A stretch of 64,000 nt of DNA from Anthopleura xanthogrammica (Eukaryota; Cnidaria; Anthozoa; Actiniaria; Actiniidae): positions 15,961,357 through 16,025,356 of the forward strand of contig OZ025207.1 of NCBI GenBank assembly GCA_964019055.1, written 5' to 3'. Under the pieces are notes generated by a model. The model saw nothing but the letters and a program-made list of their open reading frames with translations, made no database searches and was not told the DNA's origin. The translations under genes and the position numbers were made by a program. The stretch's first letter is position 1; each line of letters begins with the position of its first letter. Shown piece after piece: positions 32,850-43,975 of the stretch.

Positions 32850-34750
32850 AATGTAAGGCTGATGAAGCGAAAGTATATAATGAGTTTTACCTTGGCTTAA
32901 TGAAATTCTTTTCTATTCATGCAGAGTCACAGATATTTCAGTGGCGGCAGGTGTCTCTTGTTTTTCTCAGTTCCCGGATTGAATTAAAGTTTGAAAGTTC
33001 ATCTTATAATTACCTCTACCCTTTTCACACTACGAATGTACTTCCGAACGGTTTTAAGTGACCTACAGACTCGTAAAAAATGATCTTGGATAATCACTGC
33101 TAATCTAGGCTTCATGTGTTATATTCAAAGCGCGGATTTTGGGTTTGCACGATGCCCATGCTGTATTCCGGATAAATTTTTGCGTTGGGGATGGAGCGGG
33201 ATAACGCAGACGTGACAAAACGTTGACCAAAAAAGAGATCAAATATGAAGTTTCGAATCACCAAAGGTTATTTGCTTATTTTACATTACTTGTTTGACAG
33301 CAAGCTCTTGTTGTCCAGGCTTTTTTCCGTGCAAATCCTTTTAAAATATTCAAATTTATATTTAATTTAATTTCTACTATAGTCAACATTGTGAGCTGAA
33401 CCTCCAGCTCCTTACTGATATCCAGGCATTCGTCTTAGGGGGGTAATGACCCGTGAGTTGCCTTAAATGTATAATACACTTGAATGATCGATAGTGGGAT
33501 GATTGAACTGCGACTATGTGATATTTCCATCCATTCTCATCCTGCGAGCAGTGCGCTCCTTCAAACATTTTGATGCAATAATAAGTGACAGATTTGTTCC
33601 TTTTCATTCTGCCCTCTTGAAAAATAATGTATGAAAATGAAACCTCATGCGTTTACTTATGGAAATGTTATTTACAGAAAGAAGGAATAATGCGTGAATA
33701 ATACACTAGAATGACGATCAGTCACGTTCCCCAACGCCTCCGGTTTATCAAGCACTCCACTAAGTACATTAACATTTGTGTGGGGGAAATGCCACAGAAC
33801 TAAAACCTATGATATCTTGGCGGATCATTTGGTGCGAATGCTGACCAATGGCACACTAGTATTTTTTTAGATTCATGATGTATTGAAATTTACCAGAAAA
33901 AGAAAAATTGAAAATGAACGTCAACCTCTTGAACCTTCGAACTTCCAATTTTATCGAACCCTGAGCCAACCTCTAGGCCGATCAAAGTCAAGGCATGGAT
34001 AACTCACAGATCCACTTGGAATTTGCGCGTTAGTAGATTTTGTGGGGGGAGGAAAACTGAATAATAATATGTTGAATGATAAGCATCTCTATTTCTGATG
34101 TTGCGGAGCCTAAATTAAGGTAAATCTGCTTTCAAATCAATTGGATGCTATTTTGCCTATCATTCCCTTGAGTATCATTTCTATATTTACAATACAATAC
34201 GATAGAATACAATATTGTTGTATTCTTATTTTACTACTTTATTGTATTATTTGATGGTAGCATTTGAGAAGATGCATTCATAATGAATAAAAACAAAGAC
34301 AGTTATTTCGCCTCGAGTAAAACGACCCATTGCCTTAACTTTCAATCTTTTAATGCGATATTCACTATGCAGTATTTGCTATTCACTAAGAGATAACCTT
34401 TCGTGAAAAAGGTTAATATCTAAGCATGTTAAGCACCGGCAGATTATCAGCTTAACAAATCTCAACCTAGACAAAAAGTACAAGAAATGAACTATAATAA
34501 ATCTAAACATACTTATATTTAGATGCTTTCTGAGAAGACAGGAAATAGTGTCTTTGCACAGTCCTTATACATTATACATCCTTATATATAATGACGGATT
34601 ACCACATGAATTGTTTTAAACTCCTGGAAATCTAAGATTCACGAAAACAAGGCTTGAAATACGAAGTAAATGGGACACCAGAAAAACAATAGAAATGGCC
34701 GAGAGTGAAATGCTATGTTACAAGAAAATCAAACGCCGAAAAAGAAATGA
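32850..34750. other. Intergenic, no gene seen
   Basis: No recognisable ORF. Small TGTATT/AATACA inverted motifs lie at 34190-34250. Confidence 0.4.
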
Positions 34751-34752
34751 CG

Positions 34753-35128
34753 TTTTGATGTTTTTATGACATCATTTTCAAGTTCGAGTTCAATGTTCTT
34801 AGACTATTCGTATATTGAATATACAGTCTTGATGTTTTTATGACATCATTTTCAAGTTCGAGTTCAATGTTCTTAGACTATTCGTATATTGAATATACAG
34901 TTTTGATGTTTTTATGACATCATTTTCAAGTTCGAGTTCAATGTTCTTAGACTATTCATATATTGAATATACAGTCTTGATGTTTTTATGACATCATTTT
35001 CAAGTTCGAGTTCAGCGTTCTTAGACTATTCATATATTGAATATACAGTTTTGATGTTTTTATGACATCATTTTCAAGTTCGAGTTCAATGTCAATCTTA
35101 GACTATTCATATATCGAATATACAGTTT
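34753..35128. repeat. 74-bp minisatellite, five copies
   Basis: TTTTGATGTTTTTATGACATC recurs with anchors at 34757, 34831, 34905, 34979 and 35053, an exact 74-bp period. Copies differ by only a few bases; the last has a 3-bp insertion. Each unit carries a near-perfect palindrome, GTATATT-G-AATATAC. It lies about 300 bp beyond the stop of GPCR 6. Confidence 0.93.
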
Positions 35129-35434
35129 TTCATTATTAAAAAAGGGGAATTGTTTGCTCATTATTTTGAGTGTATGGCAGGGGAATTCTTTTAGCATTTT
35201 TTAAAGAATGTCTGGCGCTGTTTTCCAATATTCACACGATAATTCCATTAACATCAATAAAAATGTAATGAAATCATGAATAGGAAAAAGTATCCTGGTT
35301 TGACGTTCAAACACAAGTATAGCCCTTTAGAAAGGCACTACTTCCCCTCATACGAAAATAAGATTGGGTCTAAATGTGGAAAAGTCGAGAGTACTTAGAA
35401 GAACCATATTTCTTATCTGCCCAAGCTGCCAGTA

Positions 35435-36397
35435 TCAGTTGACTCTTTCAGACACAATGGCTAGTGCTATAGCAGGTTCATGATGAAGAGCATCTTCAGG
35501 AAAACCAACAGCACGAACACTTGAGCATTTGGTCAATAATTTGAAGAAGGCTTTGCGAAAATCCTTCAGTCTTAAGACATAGAGTATTGGATTGACTAAG
35601 GAGTTGACTGGCTGTATCCAGGCGAAAAGAAAACGAACGTTAAAAGGAATATCATGGTATATCCTCTGAGGAAGAATGTACATGATTATATATGGCAGCC
35701 AAGTCAAGAGAGATATTACTGTGACGATAAATAAAGTCTTGGCTAATTCTCGTTCTCGTCTTTGTGTTCTTTGTACTTCTACTTGCAGGTGTTGATGCTG
35801 ATGCACAACCTGGTCGTGACGCTTTACCTTGATGAAGATGGACGTGTAGGAAATAATGATGATGATGAGAGAGATAAGGAAAAGGATGCAGATGTTGGTA
35901 AGCACTTGACGAGGGACATATTTATAAAAATACACAGGCAGAGGTGAAATCCAGGTTATGGCAAAAACAAAAATATATGTCCGTAAACGTATTATTCGAT
36001 GCCTGAAAGGAAAAAACGTCGCATAAACGCGGCCAAGAGAAACAAGAACCAAAGAGAGAAGACAGGTAAATAGCATGTGTGCCGTAGTTGTCGCCAACGT
36101 AGTTCCAACTACAAGGTCTAAATCTAAGTCGTAGTCTAAAAAATAAAATCCAATAAAACATGTTTGATAAGCTGTTTCAAAACCCCCATACATCATGTCA
36201 GCCACTGCTAAGTTAATCAGGCAGTACACACTATGGCGACGAAGGTGTCTGTTGATGACAAAGGTTGCTATAGTGAAGAGATTCGAAGTGACGATTAGAA
36301 AACCAAGAATGGCGTACAGAACAAACCAGAAGATGGCATTTCCCTTTGTAAAATTGGCTTCATTGAAGTAGTTGGATGCATTTTTGCTATCAGCCAT
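35435..36397 (-). CDS. Class A GPCR 6, orphan, lacking the acidic residue of E/DRY
   Basis: 320 codons, coding in one exon, ATG at 36397. Glycosylation sites NAS and NFT in the N-terminus. SNLFTI (TM1), RRHSVYCLINLAVAD (TM2), SLGRVYATFFPF after TM3, IISYTSIF (TM5), TWLPY (TM6), NSLVNPILYVLRLKDFR (TM7). Gly replaces the Glu/Asp that precedes the conserved Arg; in class A receptors this change can raise basal activity. A non-coding first exon is predicted upstream: donor CAG|GTAAGAA at 36868/36867 and acceptor TTTTTCTTCCAG|AACC at 36481/36480. Confidence 0.92.
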   Translation of the reverse strand: MADSKNASNYFNEANFTKGNAIFWFVLYAILGFLIVTSNLFTIATFVINRHLRRHSVYCLINLAVADMMYGGFETAYQTCFIGFYFLDYDLDLDLVVGTTLATTTAHMLFTCLLSLVLVSLGRVYATFFPFRHRIIRLRTYIFVFAITWISPLPVYFYKYVPRQVLTNICILFLISLIIIIISYTSIFIKVKRHDQVVHQHQHLQVEVQRTQRRERELAKTLFIVTVISLLTWLPYIIMYILPQRIYHDIPFNVRFLFAWIQPVNSLVNPILYVLRLKDFRKAFFKLLTKCSSVRAVGFPEDALHHEPAIALAIVSERVN

Positions 36398-36868
36398 TAT
36401 CGATCAGATTCAGTAAGGCTTTGATACTGTTTTTCTCTGTTCTTTTGTAAGTCCTTTGCCGGTTTAGAATTTTGGTGGTTCTGGAAGAAAAAAAGAAAAA
36501 AAGATATAGTAATTAGTAATACAATATCATGTCTGAAATCGTAAAACCGTTCATTAAAGTGAAATATCAGCCTTACTGGTTCTAGGTATCAGTTAGGATA
36601 TCAGTTATTTTACGATCGATCAGGCTTTCCAAATTCCGTGAACTAATTACGAAAATACTTGGTGAGATAATATTAGAATCATTATTATTATTTGTCAAGA
36701 ATTTTTTCTATTTTCTGCCGATCGTGAAAGTCAAATTGGGAGGACAACTCCCGAAAAATATTTTTTTTAAATGAGGGTGCTATAAATCATCTTCTTTTCA
36801 TATAGATTAGAACTTTAAGTAAATCTTGATAAAGTTATATATCCTTTTAAAAATAGCAATTTCTTACC

Positions 36869-36990
36869 TGTAACCTAATCTCGATCAGAGAATTTTCCTT
36901 GCTTCCTGATGCCAGACCAAGTTTATGAAAAGTGCGACGCAGTCTGGTTCTTGATATTACTGTCTCCTATCGTGTATGGTGGCGGAGTCG
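36869..36990 (-). other. Predicted non-coding 5' exon of GPCR 6 (5' boundary approximate)
   Basis: On the minus strand the sequence ends in GGTTACAG followed by GTAAGAA, a strong 5' splice site. A polypyrimidine-rich 3' splice site lies 387 bases downstream, 83 bases before the ATG. No other signal fixes the upstream end. This is an inference from splice consensus. Confidence 0.45.
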
Positions 36991-38950
36991 TACTTAAACG
37001 GAATGCTATGGATATGAATCTATTTAAAGTCGCATGAATGGTATTCGTTGGTTTAACATCTGTTGGCAGTGTGTTATCCTAAGGTGTACTTGACCACGGA
37101 AGTGCCAGTTCGATAGGACGGATTAATGGCACATTTCTGCTTTAGCTAATCAACGGAAAAAAGCCTACGTACATACAGTGTAAATAGCGTACACGAAGTT
37201 TGTACTTTTGATATTAATCATAGAAGTTATGTGGGTTCAAATTTCCACTACTTATCGTAAAGAAAAGGACACGACAAAACAGTTTTTTCATGAACGTTTT
37301 AGTAGCACTTGTGTCCTCATTTGTCAAGAGTTAGTCCATCGTTTGTTCCTTTGTATTTTGGTCTCCAATGACATGAGTCACTCATTTCAACTTCTCTATA
37401 TATATCATCCGTGTAACTTCAGTTTCAAAATAACCCTAAGGACGAAGTTTAGATAGACAGAGGGAATAAAGTGCGCATCTGTTGATAGCAATTAAACCTC
37501 CTTCTCAGGACTACATCCACCCGGATGATCATACAATTACACATGGTAATACAAATATTGTTTCTTCGATAAATAATTAAACCTCAGCTAAAGGAAATAA
37601 TGATTTATCTTTATCCTTATTCTATTTTAGATATTTTTTAAATCGTAGTAAAAAGAATTCGGTCACATAGGACGTCCTTTTATCAATAAAACAACTGCTT
37701 GAATAATGTGCTTTAATATTAAAAGCTATAGAGATATGATGGTTTGATAGTTAAACTCACTGGCATCGTTTCCAGAGTATAATATACAAATACAAATAAA
37801 ATATAGATACAAATATCAGCAATAGCAGAAATAGTAGGTAAATATATTTTTGACGTCTTTTTATAATGGCGCCGGGTTATCAATAATTTTCAAAATTTCA
37901 TATTACCTGCATATGATATCAACTATATAACCTGTACATGATATATGAAGCATTTGAGAAACACCACTCGTGTGCTGTAGTGATTGGCTGATTCGCGATG
38001 ATTAAAAAGACATATACACATACTTGCACAAAGTTGTCAACAATATCGTAAAAGCAAATTTTATTCCAAATGGCTACTTGGGGTTCTGTACTGCCGATAA
38101 TACAGACATCATGTGAAATGTAGAGCAAGAGAAACCACGTCAGCTTACATCACAATACAGGCTCGCGCTTGTTTTCATGTTTAGAAAGATGTTACAGTAT
38201 TTTTCAGTTTTGATAGATCTTGGATGATCGAAAGGTTAAAGTAATTTTGCGGCCCTGACGTTTTAAAAGTGCGACTTTTAAGTGTTGATCAGTATCAGAT
38301 TAAACCCATCATTATCTACGTCATAACAATCGCTGATCGAAAAAGGGCCTGATCTTGCTCGTCACAATCTGATCATAATCATTGCTCTCGTTATCGCGTT
38401 ATCCAATATGATCCAAAACAAGTCAGATTATGATCATAGTGGTTCCACTGCAGCAGTTTCAGACTACTATAGCGATGATAGTGATAATAGAAATTTCTAG
38501 GATTTTTTTTTTTTCATTGCATCTTTGATATTTTTATTTTTAGGACAGCATTACGCCCCTAGGATAGAAATGATCTTCCTGGCTTGAAAGGTCATGGAAA
38601 GATAGCAGTAAACATGACGACAACAACAAAAAAAGCCCTCAAGCATGTGTTTATCAAACGGAAACGTACTGCGGAAAGGTCTAAAATAATAATTGCAAAA
38701 AAGTCAAGATCCATGGCGGCTTAAAGAAGACACTGAAGTCATTGCATATTTACGGATACTTGACTGTTTCAAACTGTTGGTGAGAATTTTTTTCTGGCGT
38801 CAATTAAAGATGTAAGAGAGATTGTACATTTCGATGAACGGCAGTGAAAACCATAAAATTAAATTCAAACTAAAAAGCAATGCTAGACCAAGGGGAGTGA
38901 AAGGGCGGCGAAAGGGGTGGCTCACCGCACCCCTCTTAAAATAGAACAAT
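36991..38950. other. Intergenic, no gene seen
   Basis: A short inverted pair TCTGATCATAATC / GATTATGATCATA lies at 38370-38440 among several GATC-containing motifs. No ORF is supported. Confidence 0.4.
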
Positions 38951-38951
38951 T

Positions 38952-39080
38952 ACATGACTTTTGGAGGGCATATTATTTATTTGTGGCCCGAGTAGCATCA
39001 ATTTTGCGACCGAGCGCAGCGAGGGTGCAAACGATGCTACAAGGGCCACAAATAAATAATATGTACGACAAAAGTCATGT
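38952..39080. mobile_element. Foldback element (about 48-bp arms)
   Basis: ACATGACTTTTGNNNNRCATATTATTTATTTGTGGCCC...GTAGCAT at the left is repeated inverted at the right, ending AAAAGTCATGT. The centre reads GACCGAGCGCAGCGAGGGTGC. It has no coding capacity. Confidence 0.7.
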
Positions 39081-39402
39081 TATTATCATTATCATTAATA
39101 TACAAGACCAAATTATACAAAGTCTTCATATCAAAAGTTAGAATTTTGATAAAACATTTTCATTCAAAAATAAAATTTTTATACATACGAAACAAGAAAA
39201 CATCAAACGCAACCGCATTGAAATGGTTTCCTTAAGATCTGATTGGCTGACAGCAGTCGTATTAAAGACATTCTCTCAACCAATCAGATCGAAGCAGGGC
39301 GGTAAATGCATTTGCAGCACGCGCGCTTGGCATTTGGCCCGCTAGACTGAACGTTTTAGTGAGGGCAGTTTAATATTTGGCCTTGTATATTGATGATAAT
39401 AA
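39081..39402. mobile_element. Foldback element with TTATTATCATCAATATACAAGGCC-like arms
   Basis: The left arm (39081-39112) and right arm (39378-39402) are inverted repeats. Inside, GATCTGATTGGCTGA and CAACCAATCAGATC (39237-39290) form a second inverted pair. It directly abuts the preceding foldback element, so the two may be one composite. Confidence 0.5.
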
Positions 39403-39534
39403 AAATTCTTATTCACTACCAAAAATAAATATTTTCTTATCATAGCCCTTACTAAACGAGAGTAAAACTTAATAGCCAGTGGCTAACAAACCTGTGACCC
39501 TCATTACGTGATCGCGTTAAAATTTTGAACTTGA

Positions 39535-39630
39535 TTTTTGTGGAGGCAGGAAAAGCGGAGAACCCGGAGAAAGCCGGTCGTACGCGTATTGGTGAGAAGC
39601 GGGCGCTTTCACCGCTACGACACCCTTGCT
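39535..39630 (-). mobile_element. tRNA-derived SINE fragment
   Basis: The minus strand reads GGTGTCGTAGCGGTGAAAGC, then CACCAATACG, then TTTCTCCGGGTTCTCCGCTTTTCC. The head resembles a tRNA A-box region and the CTCCGG tail matches a SINE I recognise from coral genomes; a second copy is at 56.4 kb. The B-box part is deleted. Confidence 0.5.
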
Positions 39631-39699
39631 TCCCAAATAGCTGTTCCTTGCTTTTTGACTTATCTGTGACAGTCAACAACCCCTTCTTCGTTTCTTAAA

Positions 39700-40006
39700 A
39701 GATTTTTGACACCGTACTAATTCGATTGGAAAAAATCATTTCTGTCTAGAATCAATTTTATTTACATTATTAAATACATTATTATATACATATCAGTATA
39801 AAGTAGACTTAAAAGCCTTAAAGACCGCGTCTAACTCCTCTCAGGATGCTGGCCCATGGTTCCATCCTCGGTACCCATACCATACGTGCATACATAACTC
39901 ACTATTAACACTAATCAAGATTGTAAGCTGTGCGGCAGCTCCAATCACTATAATATCACAAGCAGCCTCTGTAACGTCTCCGTCTGTCAGTTCCTAATCA
40001 ATGCTC
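39700..40006. other. Intergenic, 3' flank of GPCR 7
   Basis: No gene or repeat recognised. Confidence 0.4.
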
Positions 40007-40927
40007 TCATTCCTTTGATTCTGTTCTCTTACATGTGTTCACTCTAGTATTACAAGAACATCTGCATAATAGATGAAGCAAAGCCTTTCTAAAATCCCTC
40101 ATCCTGAAGAGATAGACGATTGGGTTGACAATCGAGTTCATTCTTTGAAACAAATTCATCAGGAAATAGCTGTTTGGGTGCGTCGTCAACAAAACATCTT
40201 GGGTAAAGTGAAGATACGACAATCGATAGGCAATATAAGGGACCCACGTGATAACAGACAACACAGTGACAATGCAAAGTGTTTTTGCCAACTTTTTCTC
40301 CTGGATTTGTCTTCGTTGGGAAACGGATGGCTGGTTTTGGATTTCTTGTGGGTTGTCTTTCTTCACTTTCATGAAAATGGCAACGTACGACAAACAAACG
40401 ATAATGACTGACAAAGTCATAAGTACATAATACATTATCAAACTGGCCGGATATGGTAGAATGCCTACAAGCAGGGTAATAATGATAGCTATCACCCAAC
40501 TGACAACAAATACAGCAATGTATACCCTTGATCTTATCACACGATGTCGAAATGGAAAGAAAAATGCACAAAACCTTTCCAGTGACACAGTCGCTAAAGA
40601 AAGAACAGACGCCAATAAGGTTAACACCATACCACCAAAACACCACACCGTGAAAAACGTTGGATCCACGTCTAGATTCATCAAGATAAAGCCAAAAATG
40701 CAAAAGTTATAAATAATCCCAATGAAACCGTACAGTAAGTCAGCAATGGCTAAGTTAATTAGGCAATAAACGCTTCGACGTCGAAGGATTCTGTTGGCCA
40801 AGAACGCAAGAATGGTGGCAAGGTTTAGAGCAACGATAACAAAACCACACACGGTTAAAATGACCAGCCAGAATATAGCATCTCCTTTAGATAGAAACTC
40901 GCCTTTGTGTTTGTTCGGGTCAAACAT
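40007..40927 (-). CDS. Class A GPCR 7, orphan (recent triplet member)
   Basis: 306 codons from the ATG at 40927. The frame is open 15 codons further, but the conserved start in all three recent copies is MFDPNK. LNLATI (TM1), RRRSVYCLINLAIAD (TM2), SLERFCAFFFPF (TM3), LSYVAIF (TM5, no Pro), TWVPY (TM6), NSIVNPIVYLFRMRDFR (TM7), C-terminal CRCSC cluster likely palmitoylated. It is highly similar to GPCR 8 and 9, especially from TM5 to the C-terminus. The TM3 region (TVWCFGGMV) differs from the two others. Ligand unknown. Confidence 0.92.
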   Translation of the reverse strand: MFDPNKHKGEFLSKGDAIFWLVILTVCGFVIVALNLATILAFLANRILRRRSVYCLINLAIADLLYGFIGIIYNFCIFGFILMNLDVDPTFFTVWCFGGMVLTLLASVLSLATVSLERFCAFFFPFRHRVIRSRVYIAVFVVSWVIAIIITLLVGILPYPASLIMYYVLMTLSVIIVCLSYVAIFMKVKKDNPQEIQNQPSVSQRRQIQEKKLAKTLCIVTVLSVITWVPYIAYRLSYLHFTQDVLLTTHPNSYFLMNLFQRMNSIVNPIVYLFRMRDFRKALLHLLCRCSCNTRVNTCKRTESKE

Positions 40928-41013
40928 GGTTTCTTCAGTCTCATGAAGTTGTGCTTGGTTTGAAAATTGCAAACTAAAAAAACCCCATGCACAGATGGAA
41001 TGGAATGACTTAC

Positions 41014-42320
41014 TGGCTGCAGAATGGTTCTAACTTCTACACCAATAACATGGTAGATCAATAGCAGCTCGGACAATGATGAAAAGGGAAAGTAAATGAA
41101 AGCAAATAAGAGGCCTAAAGATCGTAGCTTTATAGAAAGAAAGTTAAAGCATTATTAGGTGTATGCCACCTGGCATTAAAAAAATTAATTTAAAACTGAA
41201 GAAACGTTTTGAAAAAGTCTTTAAAAACACCAGGCGGCTTTTGTAATTCGCAACGTAACCTTTTCAAATTAAAAATCCAATAAAATAAAAATAAATAACC
41301 AAAAAATTAAAACAATAAAAAAGAGTTCAAGATTGATTACATATCATCATGAACGAGACTTTTATTATATTAATCATATCCATTTTGAAATCAATTGCAA
41401 ATCCTGCAATCTGATTGGCTACAAAGTTTGCGATTTAAGCATTAATCGCACTATTTTGAATCATTAATTGCATCATTTTGTCAACCAATTACTTTTGAAG
41501 CTACATATAACTGTTGAGTATTTGAATGTATTAAGTTTCATGGATATTGCGAGCTCGTGCAATTTGTTAATCACGAGTGTGATTTCAGCCCAAAATTGCA
41601 AGACGCTCAGTGCTATTACCTATTAATCCCTGTCCACAAAAGAAGTAAAAAATCCAATAAAATATAATAAATAACCAAAAAATTAAAACAATGAAAAAGA
41701 GTTCAAGATTGATTACATATCATTATGTCTGAGACTTTTATTATATCAATCCCTGTCCACAAAAGAAGTAAAAAATCATGATCTTTAAGAAAAACAAAAT
41801 TTGCTTGACACATTTGTATGTCTGCTGTTCTTACAGAACTTTTCACTAACTAGTGCGGAATCTTTGTGGCGACGAAGTAGGTTTTGTCATTGCACTTCGA
41901 TCAAGGCGTTTCTACGACATTCCATTGGCACGTGACTTTGCGTTTTACGAAAACACTTTGATTGAAGTCCACGGAAAAAACTTATTCTCATAAAGTAATA
42001 ACTAATATTCTAATATTTATATTACGCATGTTCCATAGGTAAATGCTCACATGCACATTACAAAATATTACACTACAAATTTGGAATATATGTTATAATA
42101 AGATCTAAATATAATAATATACTATACATTTTCTAGGCTCTAATATAAATATAATCTAAATTATATAACTAAGATAATATTCATTATGGGTAATTCCAAG
42201 AAGGTTGAACGAAATGAAATAGACAACTATAACTATCACGTGACTATCGACAAAAACCACATTTTAAAATCTTCAAAAATCATGGTTAGAATGAATCAAG
42301 TGTCTTATGGTATAAAGAGC
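41014..42320. repeat. Upstream flank duplicated with the GPCR 7-9 genes
   Basis: Blocks here recur upstream of GPCR 8: GAGTTCAAGATTGATTACATATCAT (41330, 41700 and 45305), CGACGAAGTAGGTTTTG, AAGGCGTTTCTACGACATT, and CACGTGACT...AAGTGTCTT (42238-42308 versus 45703-45775). The block at 41270-41385 is itself repeated at 41640-41760. The DNA between, 41386-41625, looks like an insertion absent from the other copy. Confidence 0.7.
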
Positions 42321-42640
42321 TAAGAAATTTCCTGATACGTATAATATTAAATAAGTGGAAGAATACTGCTCTACAGCACATGTTAACGTGCGACTCCAAT
42401 TTCAGTTGCGTATCAAACAGCCCAGATTCCTTATTTTAATTTACTACACGGTGTGACGATTTCATCTACGACGCACAGCGAGTCAGCGCTTACTTTTGCC
42501 AACTGTTGCCAAGTTTCAACTATGATAAACTCATTAATTGTCATCGTTATGCTTCAGCCTTTCTGGCAGCATCCATTCACCGGCCGATCGATTGTTCAGT
42601 AATAGAATCCTGTCTAAATGAACTGAATAATTGCTTATCA

Positions 42641-42934
42641 TCAGCATGTGCACGGATGAACGTTTGGTAGGTGAGTTTCCAAAATTGTACGCAGCTTGTT
42701 TGCATAAATGAAAAACAGGAGGGGACCAAGGCAGGACCCTTGCGGAACACCGTATTTTATTTCAAATGTTCTGGATTTCCCACCATTAATAGATATATGT
42801 TGACATGTGTTTTGCAGGAATAACTTGAACCAGGTGAATTCTTGTCCTGAGATTCCAAAGTTAGAGTGTAATCGCCTCAGTAATACAGAATAATTCACAG
42901 TCTCGAAGGCTGCGCTTAAATCAAGTAACACCAA
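42641..42934 (-). pseudogene. LINE reverse transcriptase fragment
   Basis: 97 codons with VLLDLSAAFETVNYSVLL and GVPQGSCLGPLLFFIYANKL, the palm motifs of a non-LTR reverse transcriptase. It stops before the YxDD box. It lies in the 1.6 kb inserted between the duplicated GPCR units and is absent from the flank of the neighbouring copy. Confidence 0.8.
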
Positions 42935-43039
42935 GAGTCACATGTTGTTTACTCATGTTAATCAAGATGCAGCTTTCCATGCGTAGAAGGCCTGTTTTTA
43001 GGAGGGTAGCACGTAACAGTAATTCAACTGACAAACCTT

Positions 43040-43246
43040 TGGCCCTCTTTTAACATCTCTTAAGTTGAAAGGGACGGGACCGCCATTAACGTGATTATCC
43101 GAGCCATGTGAAGGTCTAATCATTTGCAGATGGTATTACAAAGGCAGCACCTTCTACTCAGTTATTTCAAGACCCTGGGTGTTGGTCCGTCCTGAGTTTG
43201 AAGCCATGATAGTCCGATACTCAACCAAATGAGCTAACCGGCTATC
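43040..43246 (-). mobile_element. tRNA-derived SINE
   Basis: The minus strand starts GATAGCCGGTTAGCTCATTTGG, like a tRNA 5' half with an A box, then has a degraded B box (GGCTTCAAACTC). It is followed by a tail with GGACCAACACCCAGGGTC, TAACTGAGTAGAAGGTGCTG and CATCTGCAAATGATTAGACC, which I recognise as a SINE common in anthozoans. It cannot fold as a functional tRNA. The 3' boundary is approximate. Confidence 0.65.
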
Positions 43247-43249
43247 GGT

Positions 43250-43975
43250 TAAATTCACTTAGAGCTTTAGAATAAAGTTTATGAACAGTTAGGTGATCAT
43301 AAGTTTGACTAAAGACAGCCCACTCTGTGAGTTTACAAACCAATGAAAAGTGGCTATTGGGTCGAAACACCTCTGATTTAGACTTCAATGTTAAGTGGAC
43401 ATCAGCCTGCTTTCCAGCTGTCAGGAATGCATCGCGTTTCCAAATAAGGATTTATTATTCTGTGAGCACCGGCAGAAGTACATTAACCAATGTTAATAGG
43501 GACATTAGGAACACAACCGGCAAAAATAGAGTTAGCATGTTGTCCATGGAGCTTGACTTTTTACTTGACTTAGAGAGCATGTAGTAAACATCATCTTCAT
43601 TCAATGTGTCTAACGAGTCAAATTGAGCGTTGGGCGTGGTCTGTTATTCACGTTTTGGGTCTTTACTGATAGCACTAACAAGTTCCAATTTAATGCGATC
43701 GATTTTCTTGACGAAGAAATGACCTTTATCTTTGGCAAGTACTATTTTATAACCATATTCTTAAAAATTCAGATCACTTTCTCGATCAAACAAGACTTTG
43801 CAGACTTTTAAACAGTTTTTAAAAAAAGCATACGATAGTCACAGCTAATTCTCTTACGACTTTCGCATGACTTTCGGGTGTGATTGGAAATAACTGTAAC
43901 CTTAAGGCGAGCCTCTAAATCTTGAATCGATTCTGTTAAATTAATTTACTAGTATCTTCCTTCGATTTGGTTTTC
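43250..43975. other. Intergenic, 3' flank of GPCR 8
   Basis: Short open frames (43327-43584, 43623-43811) have no domain. Nothing is supported. Confidence 0.4.

Noticed and set aside
34753..35128. CRISPR array
   Set aside because: Units are contiguous 74-bp repeats without unique spacers, and the genome is eukaryotic.
40073..40411. 112-codon plus-strand ORF conserved at 44048-44386 and 45918-46256
   Set aside because: It is antisense to the TM5-C-terminus part of GPCR 7, 8 and 9. Conservation follows from the recent duplication of the receptors.
43180..43246. Functional tRNA gene on the minus strand
   Set aside because: An A-box-like start is present but the B box is degraded and the acceptor stem does not pair; the following tail is that of a SINE.
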